NCBI RefSeq assembly: GCF_019112545.1
Contig: NW_025064884.1
Coordinates: 478,805-542,804, forward strand
Reading direction: 5' to 3'
DNA from: Guyanagaster necrorhizus
Lineage: Eukaryota; Basidiomycota; Agaricomycetes; Agaricales; Physalacriaceae
DNA: 64,000 bases
Every line of letters begins with the position of its first letter. Within the stretch, counting starts at the first letter, position 1. The position numbers and the translations under genes were made by a program. Positions 1-10,775 of this stretch are shown here, piece by piece. The notes below the pieces were generated by a model. That model was not told the DNA's origin and searched no databases. It saw only the letters and a list, made by a program, of their open reading frames with translations.

Positions 1-868
1 GTGGTTTCATCCTTGAAAAGGTCAGTGACCTTCGTCAATACGCCTTTGGTGTATTAAGCCCTGGTCCCTCAGGGAATGAAAGGACTCGAGACGCAAGCTA
101 TCAAGAACAAAGTAGCGTTACGAGCTTCTCTCACAGGATCAATCTTCATGGACTCTGTTCGGTTAACCCACGATGCCTTGTTACCTAAATCAAAGGGGTT
201 GGGGTCGCCATTCTCTTGCTTGAACTCTGCTCGGTATGCTGTCATGTCATTGCTTCCACAGTGATTGATGTTTCCAACAATCAGGTATGGCATTTCGTGG
301 GGAGTCATGGGCGCTCTGGAGGATTGCATCGACCGCACGAGAGAGTATGCACTCGAACGACACCAGTTCCAGCGTCCGTTGGCTTCGTTCCAGCTTGTCC
401 AGAAGAAACTAGTCGATGCCCAGACGGAGGTGACCCTGGGGCTACTAGCTAGTTTGCAAGTCGGAAGGCTCAAGGAGGCCGGACAATATTCACCTGAAAT
501 GATAAGTATGGTCAAGAGGAACAATTGCGGAAAAGCTTTGCAACACTCGAGAATTGTATTAGATATTTTGGGTGGAAATGCTTGCGCTGACGAGTCAGTC
601 GTTCATATTTTTCTATGCTATTGGTGCTAACAAGGTCCAGATATCACGTTGGAAGACATGCTGCTAATCTGCAGGTTACTAATACATATGAAGGTAACTT
701 TTGCCACTTCCTTCTTTTAAACTACGTTAAAATATTCTTTTTTGAAGGAACTTATGTGCGTATCTTTCATAAACCCTGCTTTCTATACGTTTATCGAACC
801 TTTTACTTTAGGACATTCACACTTTGATACTCGGGAAAGCCATGACTGGTATACAAGCGTTCGCCTAA
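1..868 (+). CDS. GCDH: Glutaryl-CoA dehydrogenase, 3' part (5' end outside window)
   Basis: Mitochondrial/peroxisomal flavoenzyme of lysine and tryptophan breakdown that oxidises and decarboxylates glutaryl-CoA to crotonyl-CoA. Spliced exons are <1-20, 73-233, 285-593, 641-693, 748-755 and 812-868 (stop TAA 866-868). They give a continuous acyl-CoA dehydrogenase C-terminal half: [19 protein letters not shown], then [45 protein letters not shown] and [20 protein letters not shown]. The Glu in TYEGTYD sits at the family's catalytic-base position, and GGNA..DEYHV..H is diagnostic of GCDH. All introns are GT..AG and 47-56 nt long. Exon 748-755 is only 8 nt (encoding part of G-T-Y) and is required to keep TYEGTYD in frame. 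The C-terminus ends QAFA without a PTS1. The gene looks intact here; its N-terminal half is off the window. Confidence 0.93.
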
Positions 869-2300
869 ATTCATGGGCCCATGTATGTACAACAACAAAT
901 AAAGCGGAATTCTGTCACTTCGTCCAGTGCTCTCTGGCTGCTAAACGCCAAGGGATTCAGCTGACTAGTACAAAACCAAGGTAATATTGCCCGCTGCTCC
1001 TCATCCAAGCGCGGAGACTCGGAAAGGTTCGTCTCCTGGCCAACGAGAGCCCGCTGTCTCCTAACGGTTCTTCCGGCGTCGGTAGGCTCCGACGGTAGTG
1101 AGGTTCTTGTGCCAGATACATTAACGTTTCAACAAGGCACACGCGATTTCCGATGACAGAAGAAGGGCGATAATGTGGTTACGATGTCTGAAGGATTGAA
1201 GAACCCTCCTACCTTCGTGATGCGATCATGCGCCAAACTTGTTTTTTTTTTGGTTGAGCTTTTATGGCAATTGGCAACTAACAAGGTTAGTCCCAATGGT
1301 CAGCTAGGTGGCAGGGATTTTCACCCCGCTGGACCAGGGTAGGAATGCATTTGCGCACGAGCGGCCTGAAGACCGAACAGTGTGGGACTCGCTATTCAGC
1401 ACTACCCACCAAACCTCCCAATGGAGCAGCCGGGTTCGAACCCTGCTTTCGCAGACCCAGCGTCTTCGGTTCACCCAAAGACCAGCCAGACCGCTCGATG
1501 CGTCAAACTTGTCATTGGACCAATGTCGTGAATCTTGCTGAGCTCTTCTCTAGCATTGTGGCTAGTAGCACAGAAGGAGTGCCCATCTTTTGCCTTCATG
1601 CCTTGCTACGATGCACACGTGAGGCTTCTCGTTATCCTGGGGAGAGGACAAGAATCAGAAGTGCCAATAGCTTGGCAGTCTGGGTCATTTGATGAGTACC
1701 TGGTGCGATTCGTCATAAGACTCTGGTTTTTGATCAAATGATGTTTAAATGTCCTCTAGTACACCATTAGGGCTCGCGTATCGGTTCTTTTGGCGATGCT
1801 GGAGCGCCCTCTGCTTCAGTGAGGATCAGAATGAAAATGACATTATGTTACAGGGAACATTCCGTGTTTCAGTTTCGTTTCTAGGTGTATCCTAGAAAGA
1901 TAGGTCGACATCGCCACAGCTGAGGACTTAATTGAGACTGACTATGCTGCCTTGCGTATCAGAAAGATGCCTTGGGTATTAATGTTCCGTTGAACATCAA
2001 ACAGAAAATGTCGCGGTAAAAACATATACAAAACATATCACCGGAATTTACTGGTACTGGACAACAGGCGGTTCTCATCGCCGCCGGCAATTTTTAAGAT
2101 GTCATGGTACTACAGATGGCGTAGCGTACCATAAGGATTACAAGTTGTTAAACCCAAGTTCGTGATCCTAAATGGATCAAATACTTCAACGTGCAGTTAA
2201 CGGCCGTGTCCGATAGAACGGTGATGTTACCCATCCCATGACTTATTGCGAACTTGGACTAGATTTCATTACAGTGTTGAGAAGAAAGAATTTACAAGGC
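869..2300. other. Intergenic, no convincing gene
   Basis: No ORF in this stretch shows a recognisable domain or linked splice structure on either strand. It contains a poly-T run near 1243-1252 and the tRNA-derived remnant listed separately at 1424-1496. Confidence 0.5.
1424..1496 (-). repeat. tRNA-derived remnant or SINE-like head
   Basis: On the minus strand, 73 nt apart, GAGCGGT and GCTGCTC can pair as a 7-bp acceptor-like stem with two G-T wobbles. An exact Pol III B-box core (GGTTCGAACCC) lies between them at the expected distance. The T-stem and anticodon arm do not form and U33 is missing, so this is not a working tRNA. The 15-mer GAAAGCAGGGTTCGA recurs at about 32146-32160 beside another A-box/B-box pair, which suggests a dispersed SINE family. 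Inference only. Confidence 0.35.
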
Positions 2301-2307
2301 TATAAAA
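2301..2307 (+). promoter_or_regulatory. TATA box of the D-amino-acid oxidase gene
   Basis: TATAAAA about 100 bp upstream of the ATG at 2408, followed by a pyrimidine-rich stretch typical of fungal core promoters. Confidence 0.5.
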
Positions 2308-2407
2308 TGCTCAAACTTTGACATATCTCACCATTATCATCATTCTTTCCAGTCTCTCAAGCTCATCGTCTACTCCCCTTGATTTTATCGCTCTGCATTT
2401 GCTGAAA

Positions 2408-4045
2408 ATGTCTTCTCAAACCACTCCAATCTTAGGTTTCAAGAAGGGCCTTCTTGTGCTTGACACGTCCGCAGACGCCAAAGGTGCACCGCGAAACAGA
2501 CAACGTGTACTCATCGTCGGTGGAGGCGTAACTGGTCTAACGTGGGTAGAACATACTATTAAATTTTCAAGCTCATGAGTGCATTTATAGGACTGCCTGG
2601 ATGTTGCTTGATGCAGGATACGATGTCACCATCGTGTCAGAGCAATGGGCGCCGGCGACACCTCGTATCACCTCTCAGATCGGTAAGTAAATTTTGCGTC
2701 GGAAGCTGGATCCCAGCACTTACGGTGATTTCTCTCTAGCCGGAGCGTTGTAAGTTCTACGCGTATATCGTCTTCAGCCAAGACCTAACCTCCGTTTACC
2801 AGGTGGGAATATCCTCCAGCCGTCTGTGGTGTGTCTACATTATTTCAGTTCGAACCTCACTCAATCACACTCTTCACAGGCCAGCACACAGACGCAAAGT
2901 CCTTGGCGTTGTCCAAAGGGTGGTCATTGGCATCCTACCGTGTTTTCGACCAGCTAAGCAAATTCCTGCCCGCCATCAAGATGCGCACCGCCAATTTCTT
3001 CTTCGGAAAACCGATCGAGGACCTCCTTGATCAATTGCGCAAGATGCGCGAGATAGAAGCGTCTTGCATTAAAGGCTTTGTCCGGGACCCCGACTTGATT
3101 GCGAAACACGCAGTCAACCAGAATGCTGGCGTTGTCGATGCATACTCCCATCTGGCTCCTGTCATCGACACAGACGCATACATGGCGAGTCTTGTCACAC
3201 TTAAATTTCGCCGGTTGTATTGACCCTGATATTTAGGTCTGGCTTCATGATCTGGTCGAGGTGAAAGGCGCGGAATTGATCACTCGCCGCATCGATGGCG
3301 ATCTCTTGGACTCGGAGGCGAAGCTACTCGAGACGTACGGTGCGGTTGCAATTGTCAACGCGACTGGCCTCAATTCGTTCGAGGCTGCAGGAGACAAGTC
3401 TTGCTACCCCCTACGTGGTGGATTAATCCGACTCGTCAACGACGGGAAGCGGTTCGCCAAGGTTACGGAAGCCCTCGCTGTGACTCACGACAACGAACTG
3501 AGCTCGGAGCATGAAGATATCGTGTTCATAGTTCCTCGAAACGACAACGTATGCTGACTCAGTCTCCCATTCCCCATTCAGTCTCCTTCGATTTACCCTA
3601 CTTGTAGATCCTTATCCTCGGTGGAATCGCTCAGCCTCACAAATGGGAGCTTGACTTCACCATGGAGTCGCCTGAGATCCAGCGTATGCGTGAGCGATGC
3701 AACAAGTTGTACGTGCTCTCCAATATACGATGTATCCGGACCGCTAATAACGGCACTGGCAGTGTTCCTGGACTGGAGAATGCAGAATTTGACCCTGTAG
3801 CGCCTGTGGTTCAAGGTCTGCGACCGACGCGGGTAGGGAATGTGCGGGTAGAGCGGGAGCTGCGGTCGAATCGGATGCATGGTGGATTCAGCAGCATTAT
3901 TCATTCGTACGGCCAAGGAGGCTCTGGTTTCTCGTTCTCTGTTGGGTGTGCGGTGGATGTTCTGCACTTGATTGACAAAGTGGTGCTTGAAAGGACGGCT
4001 GGGAACTTCAATGTCACGGTGGAAATGCATCGTGCTAATTTGTAG
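2408..4045 (+). CDS. D-amino-acid oxidase (FAD-dependent)
   Basis: Peroxisomal flavoenzyme that deaminates D-amino acids to 2-oxo acids, ammonia and hydrogen peroxide. Exons: 2408-2541, 2591-2682, 2740-2749, 2803-2828, 2880-3184, 3237-3548, 3608-3708, 3763-4045. The protein starts MSSQTTPILGFKKG, has the Rossmann FAD motif VLIVGGGVTGLTTAW, then ITSQIAGALWEYPPAVCGQH, the HNATG-like VNATGL, the substrate-binding QGLRPTRVGNVRVE and the C-terminal FAD-binding SYGQGGSGFSFSVGCA. Two oddities: exon 2740-2749 is 10 nt (completing I-A-G-A-L-W), and the intron 3185-3236 starts with GC instead of GT (ATG|gcgagt...ttag), needed to join DAYM to VWLHDL. The C-terminus RANL resembles the non-canonical PTS1 KANL known from human catalase. 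D-aspartate oxidase specificity cannot be excluded. The start was chosen because it gives the shortest leader before the Rossmann fold. Confidence 0.93.
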
Positions 4046-5338
4046 ATAAACTATTCAGATATACAGCTGTTCTGTACTAGTTTTTTTAATTTTCCGCAAA
4101 GCTTCAACTTATTTCCTGTATAACATAGCTGCACCTTTCTATAATTTATTATCTAGTATGGCGGAACCTTTGTCGCATATGTATGCGTCTCTAAAAGTCC
4201 GCAAACATCAGATGCACTCGAGTTCTTCGATCCAATCATGCTAGGAGGAAACGCTTATTTCGTGCCACAGGAAATGAGATAACAATGTCACTTGTTCAAC
4301 ATTTATGAACAAAGCGAAAACCCCAACCGTGCGTTGGCCATCATCTGCGATTAATATTAATAGTCTAGCGATCGATCATGACAAAGCCTGGCACGAAGCC
4401 CTAAGCCGAGCCGTTTTCCGAAGTGCGGAATAGTAGTAGCAGTGACACCAACGCAGCGCTAGTAATAACCCAGCAGATCCAGAACACCCATTCAACAAAA
4501 GGAAGATCGAAGCATTTTGAAACCGTGGTTCACGCTACGGCACGTTAAATTTATGGCTTCTGCCTTTACTCACTATTCTACTCAGAACCTGTTGTTGCAT
4601 GAAGCCTGGGCCTGAGCTCTCTGAAGCCAAGCCAGAGCCCTTTGAAGCCCCTCAAAGCCGAGCCGAGCTGGGCATGACAATCGCCAGCGCCAATTACCCA
4701 GTATACAAGAACCTTATTCAGCCTTGGTAGCTAGTTCGTCAAAGCCCTCTACGTCTTAAGAGTGAGGACTCAGCATTTGTAGTCTAGCCGCCTAACCAAA
4801 AGCCATAGGTGTTCTTCATTCTCTGTGACCTACTCCTTAGTCAAGAGGCCCAGTTTACCGAATAACTTTTGACATAATGGCCGTCTACTTTGTGATGGCC
4901 TTTATTTCGCTTGCAGATTCAGGTAACGGACCGCCGTCACCTGATGTTAAGGCGAACAGCTATCGGTGATCTGTTTGATCTTATAACACAGGGAACGGTG
5001 GTTAGTCACCGTCCAATGTTCCGTATGAACAATGTAGTGTAAAATAGTACCTTTTACAAACTTTAAATGTCTCACATATTCTGGCTAGTTTTTGAGCAAT
5101 ACCGACACAAGAGAATCAAAGAAACAACGGCAAAAACTCGGTTACGAAGTACGTACCCGCTTATTGCCACAGACAGTGAGGAAGTCACACATGTCAGATT
5201 TACGATCCAAATTCGACAAATGGCTCCCACTGCATGCCGTCAAAATCCCTAAATCCATTCACGTCAGGCTGTTGGATTTTCGAGATAATAGTACCTCTTC
5301 AAGCTTCAAGATCGAAGCGTAGATGAAGTGAGACATGA
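4046..5338. other. Intergenic, low-complexity AGCC motif region
   Basis: No supported gene. Between 4390 and 4680 the sequence is studded with direct AAGCC/GAGCC repeats, densest at 4600-4675, which is unlike the surroundings and may be a transposon terminus. The short ORFs around 5067-5322 show no known domain. Confidence 0.4.
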
Positions 5339-5924
5339 TCACCTCAAGAGTTTAGAGCTTAGAAAATCGGCGTATAGTCCCAATAACTTCAAGGACCACT
5401 GGAGTTCTGCGCCGCAGCCAAAGTTGCCACAGACCGTAACAAGGATCTTCATCGTATGATTTTCCGCAGAGTTAATGAGACTAGTGGTTTGGGAGTCGAT
5501 GAACTCAGGAAAGGAATACAGATATAGAACTTCTTGACCAAACGAGAGAGGATCATATCCGAGGACCTTATATATGCCCATCCTGCATGCCTCGAGAGAT
5601 TCCTTGGAAACACAGTCTGTGGCCCCACTTAATTTGGCGTAGGTAAACGGAACACGCTGGGTCACAAATCGCAAGGCGCGACATATCCATCTCACACTGC
5701 TGCTTTTCAATAAGGCGGCGTGCATAGGCAGTAATAGAACAGAAAACTGAAGAATTAGTCGACGCGACGATGAAGAGAGATTGATAGAGGTGTGATGTGT
5801 CCATCTCTTCGGATCTATGAGAAAATTCGCCCAGGATAAAGTGGATGATGAAGTGTCCAGTGAATGCGCTGTTGTTCACAAGTCGGCGAATGAAGACGAG
5901 TCTCCAGGTTAATGATGAACGCAT
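5339..5924 (-). CDS. Unrecognised ORF pair, possible spliced gene
   Basis: Two overlapping minus-strand frames look protein-like: one from an ATG at 5924 (MRSSLTWRLVFIRRLV) and one ending at 5339 that is open for about 180 codons and includes TYAKLSGATDCVSKESLEAC and GYDPLSFGQEVLYLYSFPEF. A splice near 5700-5760 could join them, but I cannot choose one. No domain is recognised. This may be a degraded gene or a chance ORF. Confidence 0.2.
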
Positions 5925-6985
5925 GATCGTGATATATGATGGTAAATAGGATCGCGCGTCGTCGAGATTAAATCAACGAACCTGAGTTCATGTCCTCAAG
6001 ACAGTATGATGTGCTCGCAGAATATAGATAACCAGAATGATACGGAAGGCACGAGCGACAACCTAGAACAAGTGGTTTCATGCAAAGGTTGGGTGAGATG
6101 ACGTTCATGGAGGCTCGTGGCAAGTGCGAGGAGCGAAGTGCAGCTGATGTTATCTAACTACCTCTTGGATCGAGTGAGGGAACGAATGAAAAGTCGCCCT
6201 ACTTCATCGCTTAACAGAGACGGCCCCAAATTTTAGGTTCCTTTTCATGATACTCCTGAGCGGTAAAACACGTCGGCAATGTTGTATGGTATCAATACAT
6301 TAAATGGGAACGGGGTCGCGGTGGGCTTGTGGGATCTGATGCCTCAGCGTCGCATCAAAAGACGTGTCTTTTTCGGGTTTTTGTTAGATCAAAGATCGCT
6401 ATTAGTATTTCACTATTTGCCTTTAAATGATAGTAACGTGACGGAAAAAAATACAACAAATTTCTCCATTCTGTCTCACGCTTATGAGACGGAATTCATG
6501 TGGTCGTCGAATGCCGGATGAAGAATTCGATTCAGTTTTCTTTGGGAGCCGCATGAGTAATGTACCCGGACAGGAAAAATCGGCGGAGCTGCGGCTGGCG
6601 CGCGCGAAGCCACGCGTGCCGCGTAAAATGGGCCGGATTTATGCAGCAGTAAGTCACTGGAAGGGGTAGGCCAAGGGTCAGTAATTGGAAAGACCGGAAG
6701 ACTGGAGGTGCTGTCACCGCTGTGTCAGATCGAGGACGCTATGGTGGAAAGAAGATCGAAACCAAACTGTGATTGTGGGAACATTTTCGTTGAACTCAGG
6801 CTCGTGGCACATTTCTTTGTTTACTTGAGAGCCAATCAGACGGTAAATTTTGAGGGTAGAAATATCCGTGAACAACCTGAAGAGCCAGAAATTTTTTAAG
6901 ACAAAGACTACTTAATATAAAGTAAACAGACGATTAACAAGAAATAAAACTATTCTCTATTTAGCCAACTGTTATTGGTTACCGT
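5925..6985. other. Intergenic, nothing recognised
   Basis: Short ORFs only (for example 6279-6521 +, 6708-6899 +), without domains or linked splice sites. It lies downstream of the minus-strand DUF6593-like gene. Confidence 0.4.
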
Positions 6986-7668
6986 TCAGATACGCAACCC
7001 GCTCTCCAGAAGAACAATGGCCACTACAGCGGAATGCAGAAGTCCTGCTTGGACCGCATCTGAACTTATTTCCAGTTTGAAACTGGAAGGGTTCCGAGTG
7101 ACTTTGGCCAACATCTTTGAGGACATATCTCCACCCAAGTACATCTGAGAGTTAATCAGGACCACGACTCCAACAGTGCAGGATGGACTTACACGAATTC
7201 CATCTTCGTCTGACGTCAAGATATAGTCTCTACCTCCGACACGCATAATCCGGTATCTAACGTTGGGTTTAAAAGACCTGACATGAATAGAGACAGTTAG
7301 TCTCACCTATGATCGTGCGACAAGCGGAGGAAATCGTTGGTGGCTTGCTTGGGCACAGCGCCGCGAATCTCGACCTGACTGCTGCTGTTTTTCCATTCAA
7401 TCAACCCCAAACTCCGTCCATCAGCAGCCTTGAGAACAGTATACCCAGGCATCGTTGAGTTGGTTGTAACGTAGAACTGGGGCTCATTGTTGGGTCCAAT
7501 CACCGTACAGTCAATGATGGAAGGGTTGAGGGTAGTGAAATAGAAGGCATATAGACTTGGAGCATTAGAGGAAGAACCATCCCAGGGAAGTGCGCCGTAA
7601 ATTGAAGGGGGGATTTCAGATGATGAACCGCTGGGAAGGGTGCCCCATACATTGTAAGGATGCTGCAT
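6986..7668 (-). CDS. Fungal DUF6593-type small protein
   Basis: Function unknown. The family is expanded in agaricomycetes and consists of single-domain beta-rich proteins. Three exons on the minus strand: 7668-7307, 7256-7193, 7144-6986, with introns of 50 nt (7257-7306) and 48 nt (7145-7192). The protein begins MQHPYNVWGTLPSG and contains the family landmarks LYAFYFTTLNPSIIDCTVIG, a TVLKAADGRSLGLIEW strand pair, VEIRGAVPKQ, then after splicing DGIRMYLGGDMSSKMLAKVTR and the C-terminal DAVQAGLLHSAVVAIVLLES. The length, about 195 residues, is normal for the family. A shorter 29-nt intron is possible at the first junction, but the 50-nt one restores the conserved RYRIMRVGGRDY. It stands alone and nothing nearby explains its role. 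An in-frame ATG at 7764 exists, but the leader it adds is not family-like. Confidence 0.82.
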
Positions 7669-9056
7669 TGTAAATGTGATAAGTTGAAGTTGAAGAGAGA
7701 CAGAGACAGTGAGAGACGGTGAGATGTATATGTCGAGATGGGTTGCTCGAAAGAGGAGGAGCATTTACCTCGCGTTTATACATTTTGAAAATGATAGCTT
7801 AGGTGTTCTCGGAAGATGTTGGCCTGAACAGTCAGGGCTCAAGTCGATTGCGCCTGCCCGCTACTCTCGACTCAACCAAGCCCCGCGAAACACAAGGTTA
7901 CCATCTCGGCAAAGAACACCGAAGTTACATAGACACCATCAAGAACAGTCTACTTAAAGGAGGAGAGGTTTCGCTGGAGACAAGTCTCCACAGACAGACA
8001 ATCACAGAGTAGACCGGGGCACCAATCCACAGTGAACACGAAGAGAAAATCATTATGATGCCAGGTTAGGTACATGTAATCCATAGGAATGCAGTGCTTT
8101 GAATGAAAAATCGGGGCCGAGAGGGTTAAGCAAGAATTGAGACATGATCCAGAAATTCTGATCTCCGAGGCGAGATGCATCAGAGAAATTTTTTAAGGAG
8201 ACACGGCGTCACTGGCACTGCGGCGGAGAAAGGGAACAGTACGTACGACCTTGTATTATGGAGCCATGTAGAGATAGGAAACATCGCAATCGCCGCCAGG
8301 TATCATTTGGTTTCTCTGCCAGCAAAAGATCCTAATAAGGTCCGAATGGGGTTATACTGTTAGCAAGGTCCTCGAAGTAGTACTGCGAGAAGTCGACATG
8401 TGAATTTGATTTCTTCAACCGTCGGTATCGGCAACTTCCCGGTAACTAACCCGATGATCCCGCATCAAATCACCGCCCAGACCGCCCGCCATGAGCTCAC
8501 AAAAAATCAGTGGAAAGATACCTTGGGATTATCAGAATTGGGAAGCACTAAGGTCTTTTGCTGTGGTCAACTAGGTCGAATGAAAGAGTCCTAAATTGTT
8601 CAAGTTCCCTTCAAGATATTTTGACTCACTTCAATTTACTGGTAAGTTGTAACTGGAGTGTCACAAACTTGAAGGACAAGGTCAGCGGATAAGGCCGAAT
8701 CTATCGAGCATTTCGGAGGAACTACCAAGGCCCGAATTTCTTCCGCTTCATCATCTGCGCTGGAGCACCTGCGTTTGAACCATTGAATGGACAAAGCCCA
8801 TGCTGTCCACCTGTTGGGGGGCCAGGCAAATACGACACAAGCTGGATCGTAGGTCGAAGTTCTCCGCGACCTGACAATGATTATCTGTGCATTTTTTCTG
8901 AGCTCCAGTTGGAATATGTTCGACGGAGGTTTTGTGCGCCCGATACAGAGCATGTACAGCTGTGTACACTCCATTGGTACCGTTAGGCCTTCGCATCACA
9001 TTACTTCCGTCTGAAACGTCCGCAACTTGTGTCAAAATGATACCGAAGTTTAATCT
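7669..9056. other. Intergenic, no supported gene
   Basis: Several 60-110 codon ORFs on both strands (for example 8751-9035 - and 8636-8974 -) lie just beyond the stop of the P450 pseudogene. None shows a recognisable domain, and they may be its decayed 3' flank. Confidence 0.35.
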
Positions 9057-10775
9057 CTATGCACGGAACAATTCGCCATCCTGTCGAGGCATAAGTCGGA
9101 TCGTCAACGGCGTCTGGAAGCCCTTTTCAACTTCGCCTTCGACAGTAGGGACCATCATGTTTCAAATCAGTTGTGATTTCGGTGTGGGAGAGAAGTAGAA
9201 GCTGTTCAACAATTCAGCGAGGACGGATTGGGGTTCTTGAATCCAGGACCGATTGTATTGCATGAATGGATAAGAGGAAGACCAACGATAGATACCAGCG
9301 GAAAACGTCAATCTAGGCTATATAAGAATCGGAGTACATGAGTTATGCCTCTTCTGTAATGGTTCACAGATTCACGTAGACGCCCATGAAAGCGCCTTTT
9401 CTTATGTCGGCCATCAAGCTATCAATCTGGATTAAGGGTCTAGCATCAGCCCCATAGACGTCAGTGTTACTATTCATTGATCTTACTGATTATATGCAAC
9501 CACGGAGGGTTTTTTTTTTTGTCCTTTCGGCCTCGGTATCTCATGAAAAACTTTACCAGAAGTTGTGATGGGCTTGGAAAAAGGTATGATGTCGTCGCAT
9601 TCTGTTTTGAAAACATGGAACACCGCTGGATGGAATCGGAGAGCCTCCTATGGTTGGGGTTGAGCTACGTACGCCATTGCGCTGGAGTATACACTAACCC
9701 TGACAATGAAAACTAAGTAGAACAACGAACCAAAGTCTGCGCCCGAGAATTCCGCTTCTCCACGGGCGCTGATCTTCCGTTCCTTCACGTGTATCTCCTT
9801 TGCAAAGTAATTAACAATACCCAAACAGGAACGATTCGTGGAGTGTGCGGGCTCAAGCACGGATGCACGATCTGTCATCCACTAGAAAAAGAGGAAGGGA
9901 AGAGATTCTAGCATACTCGTGAATAGAATTCTGTCGGTGGTACTGAGCTAACGCACCGGAAATGATCTCACAAATGGCTATTGAATAGCTCGTTGTCTCC
10001 ATCATCCGGCCAATGAACTGTTAACAAGACAACGTTAGAATGGAGATCCGGTCACCTTCGCCAATCACACTCAGCATGAGATATCCACAATTGGATATCA
10101 ACGTTTCGACGATCGACTTGTGCATTTCCGAAAGTGAGATGAAATCTCGCCATTTATTGAACTCGCTTAGAAGTGGTAATATCAAGGGAAGGCGCTACCC
10201 GTTCTGCATAGATATTGAACCCTTGTATGAGCGCTGTAGATTCTGGCTTGCTGACAAAACCTGGCATCATGACCTTTCGATGCCGTTTGTGGTCTTCGGC
10301 AAAATATCGGCATTTTGGACGCTATCCAAAGAGGTAGTTAACATTTGCCCGCCCATTCCCCTTGCTAGACAAGATTCGGGAAATTTCGCGTCGCCTAGAT
10401 TGAAAACTTGTATGTTGATGGTGGGTACATGTATTGGACGGCCTTGCGATCCGAAATGTATAATCGGTCTTCCTACGGTAAAGACGTCAATATAGGAAGA
10501 GAGATATTAACTGTGCATACACTAACTGGTACGGTACTCTAACTCGCACTGTTGTACCACATCTGGCCATCTGAAGTCAGTCTAGATGAAAGACCAAATT
10601 GATTAGAAGATTGTACAATTGAATACGAAAGATGGACCTCTGCGGCTTGGTTGCATCAGTTCTGGTGGGAAACCTTTAATTCGACACAAGATACAAAACG
10701 ATTGTTGGATAAAATCACCGTAGAGGTATGATTCAGTCTTTGGGTCCGGGAATCTGGGCAATCAAAATACGAGTG
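9057..10775 (-). pseudogene. Cytochrome P450 pseudogene
   Basis: The minus strand carries P450 landmarks in the correct order but in shifting frames with stops. They are an N-terminal LIAQIPGPK (about 10740-10770), EDRLYISDRKAVQYMY (about 10400-10470), the C-helix EDHKRHRKVMMPGF (about 10245-10290), the K-helix ExxR in EALRFHPAVFHVFKTE (about 9605-9650), NTDVYGADA (about 9440-9470), KGAFMGVYVNL, LTFSAG, AELLNSFYFSPTPKSQ and VPTVEGEVEKGFQTPL, with a stop at 9057-9059. The heme loop FxxGxRxCxG is degraded: LTFSAG is followed by IYRWSSS with no cysteine. A stop interrupts the segment after KSQLI, and a run of A residues breaks the frame after the meander. Remnant splice sites (for example gtgaac...cctag before LTFSAG) still fit. 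This was a complete class II-type fungal P450 that is now dead. Subfamily cannot be assigned. Confidence 0.8.

Noticed and set aside
1424..1496. A functional tRNA gene on the minus strand
   Set aside because: Length, acceptor pairing and B box fit, but the T-stem does not pair, the anticodon arm is irregular and U33 is absent.
7257..7285. A 29-nt intron in the DUF6593 gene
   Set aside because: Shorter than other introns here; the 50-nt alternative restores the conserved RYRIMRVGG segment.
8175..8363. A second DUF6593 fragment (FLRRHGVTG string)
   Set aside because: Only one short match, with no other family landmark or splice structure around it.
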